In this document: one piece after another, positions 10,963 through 22,836 of the stretch
How positions within the stretch are numbered: position 1 is the first letter of the stretch
Layout: each line of letters begins with the position of its first letter
Origin: Botryosphaeria dothidea
Lineage: Eukaryota; Ascomycota; Dothideomycetes; Botryosphaeriales; Botryosphaeriaceae
Assembly: GCA_011503125.2 (NCBI GenBank)
Contig: WWBZ02000009.1
Coordinates: 186,001 to 250,000, forward strand
Direction of reading: 5' to 3'
DNA length: 64,000 nt
Notes under the pieces: model-generated
The model's input: only the letters and a program-made list of their open reading frames with translations
Told to the model about the DNA's origin: nothing
The model's database searches: none
Made by a program: the position numbers and the translations under genes

Positions 10963-11964
10963 TTGGGCTTTGGGCACTTGCAACCAATGTGAGAGGCTAG
11001 ATACCAGATGCATCATAGCATGGAAGGAGTTGCGGAATACCACATGCAGTCGAGCACAAATGAAAATTTGAAAGCTCAGTTTCTCTTGGATTTCAGGAGC
11101 TCCGAGCTACAAATGCTGCGTGAGCGTGAAGTGTCGACGCCGAATGACGACCACGCCTGCCTCTGTTCCTTTTGGAGTTCAGGTTAGTTGAGTATCAGAC
11201 CAGAATCAGGGAAATACTGGTCAGATCATAGAATTCTTCTCAGTATCGGCTTATGCGGACCCGGCGGCGCAAGTAACCACAGTTGCATGAACTGGTACGA
11301 GGTTGAGCGAGAAATTGTCGTTGGAACAAGGGCTAGCGCATAGGTAGTGGAAGCATTCATCAGACGTAAGTGTTTCGCAAGATGAATTACAATTACATAT
11401 GGATGAATGCCTCCACTGTTCGCGATAAGGGTATATTGCAATACAGGGCTTCCACTTAGCAAGTCAAGCCAAGACTGTCTGCACCATGCTCTCCACCTTC
11501 CTGAAGTGCTGTAGTAACCTGCACCCATCGTCGACAACCTCTTGCCCTGGAACAACACAGCAACCGCCGCAACTCCGAGCTCTAGGGAAGCTTTCGGCGG
11601 TGTGCGCGCTCAGAGCAAACTGCTGCTCCGAGCAGCAGAGCATTAGACCTGAACGCCAGCCGCTCAGTAGAATGAGAAGTGGGAATAGTCCATGAAGAAT
11701 GAAAAACAGAATTTCGTTAAATTAAAAAGACTCTCAGATCAAATTATATGGAATATTTACTACAAAGAACTAGATTAAACAAACTTCGCATGGACCTTAA
11801 TGCTCAATGTCAAGCATGCCGCGCGTCACGACTGCTAGTCAAGCAAACGAAACACCCACTCCATTTGTATTCCATCATATCCCTAAATGGTCTTAGTATT
11901 CTGCGGCAAAAGTCTAAATTTGTAATATTTGCAGATCGGGCTTAAGATTCGGAAATACCCGAGT
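10963..11964. other. Intergenic region, AT-rich toward its right end
   Basis: The stretch from about 11690 to 11950 is visibly AT-rich compared with its surroundings. Only short chance frames occur. No repeat unit or RNA gene was recognised. Confidence 0.5.
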
Positions 11965-11987
11965 CCGAGGATGTTCGGATATAAAAG
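11965..11987 (+). promoter_or_regulatory. Putative esterase promoter elements: CCGAGG core and TATA box
   Basis: CCGAGG (11965..11970) is the complement of CCTCGG, the core bound by FarA/CTF1-type fatty-acid regulators in other ascomycetes. TATAAAAG lies at 11980..11987, about 175 bases before the esterase ATG. A weaker ATATAAG lies near 12083. Function is inferred from motif and position only. Confidence 0.4.
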
Positions 11988-12161
11988 CTCGAAAGGAGTA
12001 GATAAGAATTTCTAGAACTTTTAGTCCCCGAGAATTACGTAGTAAGTGGGACCATCTAATCTAAGTGTTCTGTGTTGTATCAATATAAGAGGTTGGTGAA
12101 CGTGCCTCTCCATTGGATCTAAAACATTTGACTTTTTGTATATTCATCCCTTATTCAAACT

Positions 12162-13017
12162 ATGGCTTGCTTTTTGACATTCGCCATTGTCGCTTATCTT
12201 TTGCCCCTCATCAGTGCAACGGAGTTGGAGGCTCGCAATGCAACAGCTTGCACTCCCGTCCACTTGTTCCTCGCTCGTGGCACCACCGAGGACTATCCAG
12301 GAACGCTCGGCTCTTTGGCGGACATGGTCGTCGATGCGGTCTCTGGAGCCGAATACGAGAACATCATCTATCCTGCCACCGATGAAAGCTCCACAAGCAG
12401 CTACTTCGAGGGAAGGCAGGCAGTGGCTCAGCAGTTAAACGCCTATGTGGCCAAGTGCCCGCTTTCGAAGATTGCTCTTCTTGGCTACTCCCAGGTATGC
12501 CATAAAACCCTACCATGTAGTGGGTGAAAGCTGACCGAACCGAGGGCGCCATGATCATTGGTGATGCTCTGGCAGGTGGCGGAGGTGACCCGTCTGGAGT
12601 ACTAGGCAACGCATTTGCGCCTACCATTTCTCCGGAGCTGGGTTCGCATGGTTAGTCAAATAACGGCGTTCTTGAAATATTGACTAATGCACCGAGCAGT
12701 CACTGCTGTTTCTTTCTATGGCGACCCAAGGCATGTTCCATACAGACCGTTTGATATTGGCAACTCGACGTTCAACGTCACTGGAGTATGTGACCCTTCC
12801 TGTTTCTCTACCGGCTGCTTTTAATTTGGCGCAGAAATACCCTCGGACAACTGGGCAGATCAGTGTTATCGATGCCCTCTATTCTTCTAAGGTGCACGAC
12901 TACTGCAATGAGGGGGACCCTGTCTGTGCCAGTGGTGACAATCTGCAAGCTCATCTCGAATATTCTGAGAAGTGGGATACCATTGCATCATCTTGGCTCG
13001 TGTCCATGCTTCAGTAG
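12162..13017 (+). CDS. Secreted CE5 esterase (cutinase / acetylxylan esterase family)
   Basis: Four exons (12162..12494, 12545..12650, 12700..12785, 12835..13017) give 235 residues, typical for family CE5. Residues 1 to about 19 form a signal peptide (hydrophobic FLTFAIVAYLLPLISA). The mature part has TACTPVHLFLARGTTE, the nucleophile elbow GYSQ (Ser110), GDP in VSFYGDPRHVP, DYCNEGDPVC (Asp203) and AHLEY (His215), the expected Ser-Asp-His triad with paired cysteines. The second-half layout (DYCN..GDPVC..GDN..AH) resembles acetylxylan esterase more than classical cutinase, so the substrate may be acetylated hemicellulose rather than cutin. All introns are GT..AG and about 50 bases. It acts outside the cell on plant polymers. 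Confidence 0.92.
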
Positions 13018-13912
13018 TACAGTAAGATATTAAAGTACTTGAATTATCATAAAACCACTTGTTAGGTGGGTCCGTAACAGAACAATCAGGAGGTGAGAAG
13101 AGTATCAACCATGATCACTATTTATCGATGCCCTTTGTCGTTGGTCAGTCTCATATACGTGTCATCATTTGCCACCACCCCGCAAAAGCCGACCATACTG
13201 CCCTTGTCCAGTCATTTTCCAAACTGGAAGATACTTTGATTACCCGTCAAGGAATATGAGGATATCGAGCGTAAAGAGCAAATTATGAGTCCATGAAGAT
13301 CCCAAGCACGCAAAGCTTGAGCAACGGTACGTTAGATGTCTTGCGTTTATTTCTTGCACTTTCTTAACCTCTGCGGAAGCACACCTGTTCTGTGAAGGGC
13401 TGGAGATGTAGTCACACCAAAGAGACGCAACCTCGATTGCGCGAGTCCAGCAGTTGGTGCCCGTCTGTGCAATCCGGATCCAAGTGTCATCAATCTTTTT
13501 TTTTCGTAACGTTTGCGTCCGGATGAATGCTTCCACCCCCCATGCCGAGCAGCCGAAATCTGGGATCTCCTGGGCAGCGTCTTTAGCTACCGAACGGACG
13601 TATGAGGCTCGCTCGCGCAAAAGCAAAAGCCAACAGCACTCGCCACCCCGCTCAATTTCAAACTCTTCAGGCCTACATCGAATACTACCTTATCAGCAAC
13701 CAACCCATACAATTACAATTAGTAAGCTTTGCTACGTCTTTTTTTCGGCCCATTTTCCACCGAGCAGGTATCAAAAAGTAATGTCAAAGTCAGCATCACG
13801 CTTTCACATACAAGCCACCGTAAAGCTCCATAAACCCGCCAGCCCCAAACGGCACGCCATTTTGCACGAACAGAAAACACACACCCCAAAGACGTTTCGA
13901 AACATAGTCGCA
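13018..13912. other. Convergent intergenic region
   Basis: This stretch lies between the 3' ends of the esterase and GYP1. Short frames on both strands lack coding character. Nothing else was recognised. Confidence 0.5.
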
Positions 13913-15595
13913 TCAACCAGGTCCCATGCCAACCGTCCCATTCCCCACCTTCGTACCTTGCCCCTTGAGGTGCGCGCTGCTTCCTCTGAACAAGCTCTGC
14001 CAGATAAAAGCTTCGGACAGCAGGAGCTCGATGTCCTTCTCTGTCCAATTGCGTGTAGGCAGGCTTTGGAGGAACATCATGATCTCCTGGAAGTCCATTT
14101 TGACCAGCTGATCCGACCACTTAACCAGAAAGGCAGCGCAAACGTAGAGGTGGAAATCGGAGAAACCGCGTTCTTCGGCCTAAAGTATCGCCTGTGTCAG
14201 CGCTGTTCGATGGAGTAGATTTATAGCAACTTATCTTACCAGATACGTATCCCACATTCTGATCGTGTTCTTCACGCTGATCTCGCGCATGAGTAGACAG
14301 TTCATCCAGCGGAAACTGAACTGAATAAACTCCACACCCTCTCTTTCCAGATGCGTTGCTAGCGTCTTGTCAATTCTTGTCGTGAGATCACGCAGGCTTG
14401 CGACTTGTCGTTGGATGCCGGGCTGTGCGAAAATGTAATTGTCTTGAATACCGTCCAGCAGCTTCGTCAGGCACCAGAAAGAATCCGCTTCAACGGCATC
14501 CAGGACAGGTTTCGGCAGCTGACCCGGATCCATTCCTGACTCAATGTCCGGATCGGTGATGTATGCTCCCAGGAACACCTGCCAAAAAGGCGTTACGAGA
14601 TCATTGATTCCTTGAACGTAGCCGCTGGCGGGATGCCGTATGGCCCAAACGTAGAGAATGCGCTCGAGAGACCTCTGGGTTGCTTCGTAGCTGTAGAGCT
14701 CTAGGTGTGGGTTGGTGCGGGGTACGTCAATGCTGATCTGGTGCCAAATGGCCTCATCAAGACCTCGACCACGCCCCTTGCTCGTTGCGAGAGCGGGCGT
14801 GATTCCCATATCACTACCTGCGCTTGATTTCTCAAAAGCCTGTCGCACAGCTTCCAGGTATTCTCTCCTCTTCCTCTCCAGAGTGGCGATGCGTCGCTCG
14901 CTACTGGAGGGCAAATAACCGAGCAACAGCTGCCAGGTCATAGCACGGACTTCAACCGGGATTCCAGACCATGCCGTTGAGCGCAGCTCCTGCAGCGAAA
15001 TGTTACTTGACTGGAGGATGCGCTTGAACTTGTTGATTCGACCTATCCGCGCCGAGTGCTCCTCCACCTCCTTCTGAGGCGCACCTGGTGGGAGTGCGGG
15101 ATGCGCAATAAGATGCAGTGCGTTTGCGGGGTCGCGCAAGATGTCCTTGTACTGAGGCCGTAGGATCTTGCCTACGGTGGGCTTTGCGGTAGGGTACAGA
15201 GGGATTGTGCCTCCATTGCGTTCCTCAGCGATGTCACCACTATTCATCCTCCAATGTGCCGATCCAAAGTCGGAGCCGAGAGGACTGGTGAGAGCGCTCT
15301 CAGTACCGCCGGGGTCCTTCCCTTTGTTAAGAGGTTTCCGCTTGCCCTTCCTCCGCATGCTGGCAATACTCGGGAGGCCGAATTCATCTTCATCATCATC
15401 AAAGGTGATGTCGGGCTCCTCATCGTCGTCATCCTCATCGTCATCGGGATCGTTCGAGCTGTAGGAATAAGGCTTGCGGCCTGGGGATGTGACGGTGCCG
15501 GCGCGGCTCGCGGGCGGGCTCTCGTGACCGTAGGGATTCTTGGCTGGTGGGGAGCGCGGGCGCGAGGAGCTCGAGAGGGAGCTAGTTCTGGGCAT
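13913..15595 (-). CDS. GYP1: GTPase-activating protein GYP1 (TBC domain)
   Basis: Exons 14240..15595 and 13913..14179 (60-base intron) give 540 residues; an in-frame ATG at 15619 would add eight. The first 200 residues are Ser/Pro-rich and acidic. The TBC domain starts at the LRSTAWSGIP segment and carries the arginine-finger motif ISIDVPR (about residue 287) and the glutamine-finger motif YVQG (about 322). MREISVKNTIRMWDTYL and, after the intron, FLVKWSDQ and DFQEIMMFLQSLPT..W follow. The order and the end (EAFIWQSLF) match yeast Gyp1, a GAP for Ypt1/Rab1 at the Golgi. The catalytic Arg and Gln are both present, so an active dual-finger GAP is expected. Confidence 0.95.
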
Positions 15596-15619
15596 GAGTC
15601 TTCGAATGTGTCGAGGCAA

Positions 15620-16496
15620 GGGTGGGGCGGATTACAGGGAGTCGAAACGTAGGATGTCGGTATGAGAGTAGGATGCGCCGACTACTTTCTTGCTGTCGTA
15701 GCTCTTAGCGGCTCCGGAGCCGGTCCGCCAGAAGGGGGAGGCAGAGCTGAATCGAGGATTAGCTGGAGCGTGGTTTGCGGACGGGAAAGAAGTACCCAGC
15801 GCGGTCTGTCAGGTGCCAAGGGCGACGGGGTTAGCCAGTCTGGCTGCTGCTGCTGCTGAGGGCGCGGGGACGGGTGGATGGCTGCTACGAACCGACCTGG
15901 ACCATTTCCTTGCGTCGCGCGGGTCAGCACAGCTTTGAGTCGAGATGAGGGCGTTGGGCGGGAGGCGAGGTTACCTGCTGCTGCTTCTTGCCAGCCATTT
16001 GGGGCGGGAGGGATGAGGTGACAGAGGTCACGCAGGAATCTGGGACCGGAGCTGTGACTGCTGCTGCTCTCCAGGCGGGCACACGGGCGTGCTGGGGCAC
16101 TTAGCACAAGTCTCGCCGCCGCCCGCAAGCAAGCCCGTGCCAAGCCCCAGCTCTACCTCGCGCCGGCCGCGGAAACGCCGACCCTCAGCCCAGCCGGCAC
16201 CTCCTGCCCTAGAGGCCCACCTCCTCTTCTGTCCTCCACCACAACCATCCACACCACCTCCCACTCCCCATCCGCGCCGCCCTCCACCATCGCCGTCGAC
16301 CCTCCTCTACCGCCCTCCGCCTTTTTGCCCGGCCGCTGCCGCCTCGGCGCACTGCACCACCGCGCCCGAGTAACAAGGCCTCGATTGGCGTAACGCGCAG
16401 CAAGAGCATCGCCCTGCCGGTGCGAGACTAGCTGCGCGCTGACCTCGGCCCGTCCAGCCCCCTCCCCTTCGTCAGCCCATCGCCATTCCGCCCAAC
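15620..16496. other. Divergent promoter region between GYP1 and HRP1-like gene
   Basis: This 877-base GC-rich gap contains a short CTG repeat (about 15843-15858) and Pro/Gln-type chance frames on the minus strand (15682..16143) that I do not accept as a gene. It should hold two promoters and 5' UTRs. Confidence 0.5.
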
Positions 16497-19400
16497 ATGG
16501 CTGAGCCCGAGGAGCTCGATGAGGATCTCTTCGCCGACCTGTACGTTGCGACGCTTTTGCCGCGCGAAGTCTCTGCCTGACACGTTTCTCCACAGCTACG
16601 AAAACGATGAAGGCCTTTCCAAGCCCGCCCAACAATCTGCCGCCGCCGCTCACCCTGGCCCGTCTGCTCCCGAGCCTGCAGCAGCACCCGCGCCCGCTCC
16701 GAGTGATCAGTTCCCCGTCAGCCACAACGATGTCGGCGCTGCGTCTGCAGGTGACGGCGATTTAAGAATGAATGGCGGCGATCACACGGCAGGTCAGCAT
16801 GAGCATTCCGGTGGCAATGAGCAGCCGAGCGGCATTGGTATCAAGGAAGACGGGTGAGTCCCAAAATTTGTTTTCACGTCACTACTTGCTTTTCCAGTCG
16901 TTGCAAGATCAGGTAAGGTAAGCGGAGCGAGTCGGTTTTCCGGATCTGCCAGATTCGTCAGGGTTTATATGACCGTACCGGGGCTGTGGAAAATCCGCAC
17001 TTCCTTGCAATGGAAGCGGAGCGGCGATGTTATCTATTCGGTACTTGACTTGCCATTGAGGTTCTGCCCCAGGCCCTGGGCCCTTCGGAATGAACGGCTG
17101 GTTAGAACCAAGAGAAAAATAAGAGCAATCGTGGGATTGGGTTTGGGGCTGTTTCGGGCAGAAGTCAGATGGAGTTGGTCACGCTTGCCCTCCCTGCAAA
17201 GTCGCGCGCGAAGTCATGCTCCTTTGGGCGCGGCTTGCATCAGCATCCCAGGGATGAATCACGGGAAGATAACAAGCGCGTTGTTGAGGAGACACCGGAA
17301 ACTGGTATACAACAACTTCGATCACCATTTAATGCTCGTCGTCAGCCGCAAATCAGCTCAAACTGCTACCTATAGGGAGCATAGCTTGTCGAGATAATCT
17401 CCATAGAGCCAGCGAGGATAGCTTCGAGCAGGTAGATGGGACTGGTGCGTCACACCCCGTCGTCGGGGTCTGAAGCTACTGGCGCCTAGCACTCGGTTCG
17501 TAGCAAAACACAGACGCTTCCTGCCGAACATCAGTGTGCTCTTGCGACGATTGGACGTGGTGGCGGCATCGAGTTCACGACGGCTCAATCTCAGCCTCGG
17601 TGAACACACCGCCGGCCTTGGACAGTATCAATCCAGCAAAGAGCCATGTCGAGACATTGCTTTCAGCGGACAGAGACGACCTCCGCCCGGAGTCGACACG
17701 AATCCATCAGAACCGAGGAGCCTAATTGACCTCCATCTTACGATTTGACAACTTCCACCATTCGACGATGCCTTTTTCGAAGCACTTGTCGGCTCCAATC
17801 AGCAATATGGCTGATTCCACAGCTCACCGTCCGATATCTTGCAACATGGATTGGAAGATTGCAAAAACCGACTCGACCCGCTTACCCGCCCGCTCACACC
17901 GCTGCACCCCTCTGCTTGCTAATTCTGACTTCTTCGGCTGTCCGCCTGTACCGTCCGTGCTATACTGACAACTCTTCTTTAGTAAAATGTTCATTGGTGG
18001 ATTGAACTGGGAGACGACGGACCGTAAGTTGAGCCGGCGGAATGAGCTAATGTTTCAGTCGGTGGATGAACATGCGCTAACTTTTTATGGCTAGAGTCTC
18101 TACGTGACTACTTCTCCCAGTTTGGCGAGGTTGCTGAGTGTACGGTCATGCGTGATGGTGCCACTGGTCGTTCCCGTGGTTTTGGTTTCCTTACGTTCAA
18201 GGACCCTAAGACTGTCAATATCGTCATGGTGAAAGAACACTACCTGGATGGCAAGATTGTAAGACGTACAGTGATTAGAATAACTTTGGGCAAATCTTAC
18301 TTACATGCTCCGAACAGATTGATCCCAAGCGTGCTATTCCTCGTGAGGAGCAGGAGAAGACGGCGAAGATCTTCGTCGGTGGTGTCAGCCAGGAGGCCAC
18401 TGAGCAAGACTTCAAGAGCTTCTTCGAGCAGTTTGGCCGTGTCATCGATGCAACGCTTATGATGGATAAGGACACTGGTCGCCCCCGTGGTTTCGGCTTC
18501 GTTACTTTCGACGGCGAGGCCGCCGTGGATGCCTGCCTGCAAGGACCGCTGGCAATCCTTGGTAAGCCGATCGAGGTCAAGCGCGCGCAGCCTCGTGGCA
18601 ATCTCAAGGACAACGACGACGATAGAGGCGGAAAGTTTGGCCGTCGCGGCGACAAGTTCGGCAACCGCGATGGCGGTGGCTTCGACAACCAGCAGAATCA
18701 GCAACAGGGCCCCCAGGGGATGCCCAATGGCATGAGCCCGGCCATGATGGCACAGTACTGGCAGCGCATGCAACAGTACTTTGCGATGATGCAGCAACAG
18801 ATGGCCGCTAGCATGCAGGGTGGCATGCAGCCTGGCATGCAAAACCCGATGATGGGTGGCGGCCAGATGAACCCGCAGATGATGCAGCAGATGATGGCCA
18901 TGAACCAGATGAGGAGCAACAACAGCATGTCCCCTGGCGGCAGCCCGGTGCCTCCTAGCACTCCGATGCAGAACGGCATGAACCCGCAGATGATGCAGCA
19001 GATGCAGCAGATGCAGCAAGCCGCAGGCCAGATGGGCCCCGCCGCCATGGCGCCTGGAGGCTTCCAAAACGCGCCTGCCAGCGCCAGCATGATGGCCGCC
19101 GCTGCGAACCGTCCTGGCTTCAATGCCCAGGAGCAGCTCGCGTTCGAGCAGCAAAAGTACGAACAGCAGCAGGCCCGCCGCATGCAGCAGGGCGCGTACG
19201 GTCAGGGCGGCTTCAGCCAGGGCAGCCCGACCAGCTGGGAGGGCATGTACGATGACGTTCCGGCGCCCAACGTGCCGGCCAATGGTCAGCAAGGCGCTGC
19301 TGGTCGTGGAGGATTCAGTGGCAGAGGGGGCTTTGGTACACAGAGGGGAGCAAGTGTGGCTCGCGGTGGTGCACAGAGCACCACTCCGCCGGTCCAGCCC

Positions 19401-19520
19401 AGTAATGCTCCTGCAAATGCTCCAACCGGACCTAAGAACGCAGGCAAGCCGGGCGCCAACTATCGTGGAGGCGGCAGAGGTTCGCACCGAGGCTTCCACC
19501 CGTACGCGAGGAACGGATAA
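16497..19520 (+). CDS. HRP1: hnRNP-type RNA-binding protein with two RRMs (HRP1/Nab4-like)
   Basis: Five exons (16497..16540, 16596..16853, 17983..18023, 18095..18258, 18318..19520) give 569 residues. The N-terminal 100 residues are acidic, then Ala/Pro-rich. RRM1 (about 101-175) has KMFIGGLNW (RNP2) and [11 protein letters not shown] (RNP1). RRM2 (about 185-260) has KIFVGGVS and [11 protein letters not shown]. The long tail is Gln/Met-rich (MMQQM repeats), then carries RGG/RG motifs ([13 protein letters not shown]) and ends FHPYARNG. This is the layout of yeast Hrp1 (cleavage factor IB, mRNA 3'-end formation and export) and its filamentous homologues. Intron 2 (16854..17982) is 1129 bases, unusually long here, but the join restores the frame exactly (EDG/KMF). 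Confidence 0.9.
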
Positions 19521-20698
19521 GATGTCGATCTTCTTCAACCCTTTCTCTTGGTGGAGCTTTTCCCTGCCATGTGCGTCTTACAGCAGGCTAGCGACTTTCA
19601 CGCAGATGCCAGGCTTGGCTGATTGCTTACCCCGGATATCTGCGTTTTCAACGGATGAATGTGGACAAAGAGCGCGTCTGCTTACTCCAAGTGGCCGGTT
19701 TTCAACCTCTCTCTTTTCAGTTCACGGGTCGTTAATGGGTCGGGTCTGGTTTCTTTTCTCTTTCTCGCATCCAAAATCAAATTTCACGAAAAAGCCACGA
19801 GGTAACATTTCTTCCAGCCCCGTTGCTAGGACGTCCTTGGCTTTCACCATCATGAAGGTATTCTGCTGGGGATGGCTGTCTGCTATTCTTTCCTACAAAC
19901 TGCTCTTTCTGCATGTACATTACGCCAGGGCGGTCCTCTTACTTTTCTTGCTTTTTTCTGGATAAGTATGCAGAAAGTCGAATTCACATGCGATGAAATC
20001 ATGCTTGCCGGGTTGTCAGATTCAAGTACGCCATGCCGTCTGTAGTAATGTTCGTGCGAGCGCTTTTCTCCCCCGCGTTGATTATTTTAAGCATTGTTAT
20101 GCAGGTCCCACAAAGCAACATGCAGCCAATGACTGCCCACCGCGTTTACTATAGCAAACAGCCATTAATATCGGAGCCGCGTACCTTTCGGAAGTAATCA
20201 TCTACTTTGCCGCATCACCTTCTGCTTTTCGATTCGCTCTGGACTAATCAAGACGCAGGGCAGGGTTCCCCGCGGCGCCGCCAAGCCGACCAGGTCCAGG
20301 GAGTGGATATCATGATCGACCTCGTCCGCTCTGTTTTGGCCATTCTTCTCGCTTGCTGCCTGCAGCTGCAAAAAAGCATCCGACACTCGCTGCTTTGCGA
20401 AGCAGGAACGCTGTCTTGGCTTACTCCGGCAGCGCTCTTCTGCGTGCACATGGAACCGAGCAGATGATGTGCCATGCAGGTTACTCAAGGAAAAGAAAGC
20501 GCCGCCTCGGGCTTGTCCTTCGCACGCACGCGCTGCGCCTCTAGGGTATGACGACGATGATGGCATCCGGGGTGCGGTGAGTCTGTCCCTCCGAACGTTG
20601 CTGCATACATAAAGATCAGGGCGCTACTCATTTCTCTTCTTTTTCCTTTGCTCTTGCCGTCAAGCCCCCATCCGCCCCTTCACCATCACTTCCCCACC
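19521..20698. other. Intergenic region, 3' UTR of HRP1-like gene and promoter of next gene
   Basis: The left part is T/C-rich and probably 3' UTR. No coding signature, repeat or RNA gene was recognised. Confidence 0.5.
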
Positions 20699-22443
20699 AT
20701 GCTCCTCCCCACCCTCCTCAGGGCCTCCGCCCTCCTCTTCCTGTCCTCCCGCCTCTCCTCCGCCGAGCCCTACAACACTTTCGACGGGCCCGGCCACCCG
20801 GCCTGCAACAACGTCTCCTCCGTCGTCAACGCCACCTCGATCCCCCAGATCCAAGACCTCGTCCGCACCGCCGCCGCCGACGGCACGCGCGTCCGCGCCA
20901 GCGGCAAAGGCCACATGTGGTACGACACCATGTGCTCCGACGATCCCAACACGCTCGTCATCCGCACCGAGTACCTCAACGCCATCACGGACTTCGACCT
21001 GCCCGCCGGCGCCGAGTCGGGCTCTGTCATGATTGACGCGGGCGTGACGTTCTTCCAGCTGGCCGAGTACCTGCACGAGAGGGGGGCGAGCGTCGGGTAC
21101 ACGCTGGTGAACTGGAACATCACGCTGGCGGGCAGCGTGGCGATGGGGGCGCACCGGTCGAGCTTGCGGGAGGACTCGATGGTGGCGGCCGGGGCGCTGG
21201 AGATCCACATCGTGGACGCGAAGGGGGACGTGCGGGTGGTGGCGCGGGACGAAGGGAGTGACGAGTGGTTGGCGGCGAGCACGAGTCTGGGGCTGCTGGG
21301 GCCGATCGTGCGGATGAAGTTTAAGATTTATCCGGATTTCAAGGTGTACGCGAAGCAGGACATGTGGGTGCCCTGTTTTTTTTTTTTTTTTTTGGTTATT
21401 GCTCGGCTTTGAATACTGAAAGGAGAGCGTGGTGCTGACGGTCACCGCAGCTTGCTTGAGGATGACGTCTTGGACGGGGATATCTACGGCCTGATCAGCC
21501 CGTACGCTACGGCCAACTTCTGGGTGAGTTCGAGCAATCCTTGCGGAGCTTTCGCGAATGAGAACTGACGCCCTCTCGCCAAGTGGTGGCCCTTCCTCCG
21601 CAAGTTCCACCACCGCTACTACGACCCCATCCCCTCCAACTTCTCGGACCAAGAGGGCTTCCAATCCACCTTCTCCGTCACGAAAGCCGAGGCCGACACC
21701 GCCTCGGCGCTGCTCAACTCGGGCAAGTACCTCGCCTCGTCCAACATCGCGGCCGAGACGCTCTTCTTCTCGCTGTGGTCGGCGCCCAACTTCCGCGACA
21801 AGACGACCGACGCCGCCATCCTCGCCTGGCCCGTCTACGGCTGGAACTACGACGTCCTGATCGGCGGCCTCTATCCCGGCTACGGCACCGAGTGGGACTT
21901 CGGGCTCCGCGGCCTGACGCTCGAGCTGGCGTTCCCCGTCGCCCAGGCGAACGCGGTGCTGAAGCGCGTGCGGCGGGCGTTCGACGCCGAGGCGGCGAGG
22001 GGGGTCGTGATGACGAGCACGTATCGCAGCGGCATCAACATCAAGTTCGGCAAGGCGTACTTCGACCTGCTCGGCCAGGTGACGTACGGGACGGCGGACG
22101 GCGCGGATTGGAGCAAGGGCGCGATCATGTTTGATTTCCCCAGTTTCCAGCCTTCGGTTGGGGATGGGCTGAGGTTCAACGAGCCGTTCTGTGAGTTCGA
22201 CTCTTCTTTTGGGTCCGTGGTGGACGAGAGTGCTGATGACGAGCAGATCAAAACTTGGCCAATGTCCTCATCGACGAGTTCCCGTGCCGCCCGCACTGGA
22301 CGAAGAATACGCGCGCGGTGTTTGAGCGGGGCGTCAAGAATCTCGATCCGGATCACCTGAGCCGCTTCAAGGCGGTGCGCGAGCAGTTTGATCCGGATGG
22401 TGTCTTCAAGAGCGTTGTTGGCGAGATCATTGGCGTTTCGTAG
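20699..22443 (+). CDS. Secreted FAD-linked oxidoreductase (VAO/ALO-type)
   Basis: Four exons (20699..21363, 21451..21523, 21584..22190, 22247..22443) give 513 residues. Residues 1 to about 21 are a signal peptide. The PCMH-type FAD domain follows (IPQIQDLVRTAAADGTRVRASGKGHMWYD; VMIDAGVTFFQLAEYLHERGASVG; ITLAGSVAMGAHRSS; ALEIHIVDAKGDVR). GKGH is in the position used for covalent flavin by histidine in related oxidases. The C-terminal half ends PHWTKNTRAVFERG..RFKAVREQFDPDGVFKS, typical of the aldonolactone-oxidase (ALO) C-terminal domain. Sequons such as NVSS and NATS suit a secreted glycoprotein. It probably oxidises a sugar or aldonolactone and reduces O2; the substrate is unknown. Intron 1 contains an 18-T run. 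Confidence 0.88.
21376..21393 (+). repeat. Poly-T tract (18) inside intron 1 of the FAD oxidoreductase
   Basis: An uninterrupted run of 18 T lies 12 bases after the splice donor. It is a simple mononucleotide repeat and may be variable between strains. Confidence 0.9.
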
Positions 22444-22836
22444 GACGGATAAGGATGGTGACTCTAAAGTTCGGATACACTATGGTAATGCTGTAGTTAA
22501 TGCAATCGAATGCGGAGTAGTGCTTCCAAGATTATTGTAATACCAGGTGTATGTTCAAACATTCATCCGTACACAGCTTTTCAGAAGAATTGGTTACTTT
22601 CATTCTTTGATTCCTGATTAAGTTTCGGTGCCATTAATGCTCTTGGAAACAACTTTTCGTGAGGCAATTCTCCCCGTCAGGGGTTTAAGACAGCCAAGTC
22701 GCCACGTTTGGGAAGAAAGATTGATGAATTGTATTTGATAAGCAGCTGCTGTAGGCCACTCTCTCGTCGTCATTAATTGGATATATAACTATGCTGAAAC
22801 CCGCTGCAAAAAATAAAAATAAAAAATTTCCCCCGC
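22444..22836. other. Convergent intergenic spacer
   Basis: This 393-base stretch lies between two convergent genes and is AT-rich near 22790-22830. Nothing else was recognised. Confidence 0.5.

Noticed and set aside
15682..16143. 153-codon minus-strand frame upstream of GYP1
   Set aside because: It lies in the divergent promoter, its composition is low-complexity Pro/Gln/Ser/Arg, and no family resemblance was seen.
18297..19538. 413-codon minus-strand frame opposite the HRP1-like gene
   Set aside because: It is rich in His, Ala and Leu because it mirrors the Gln/Met-rich repeats of the real gene. No domain is visible.
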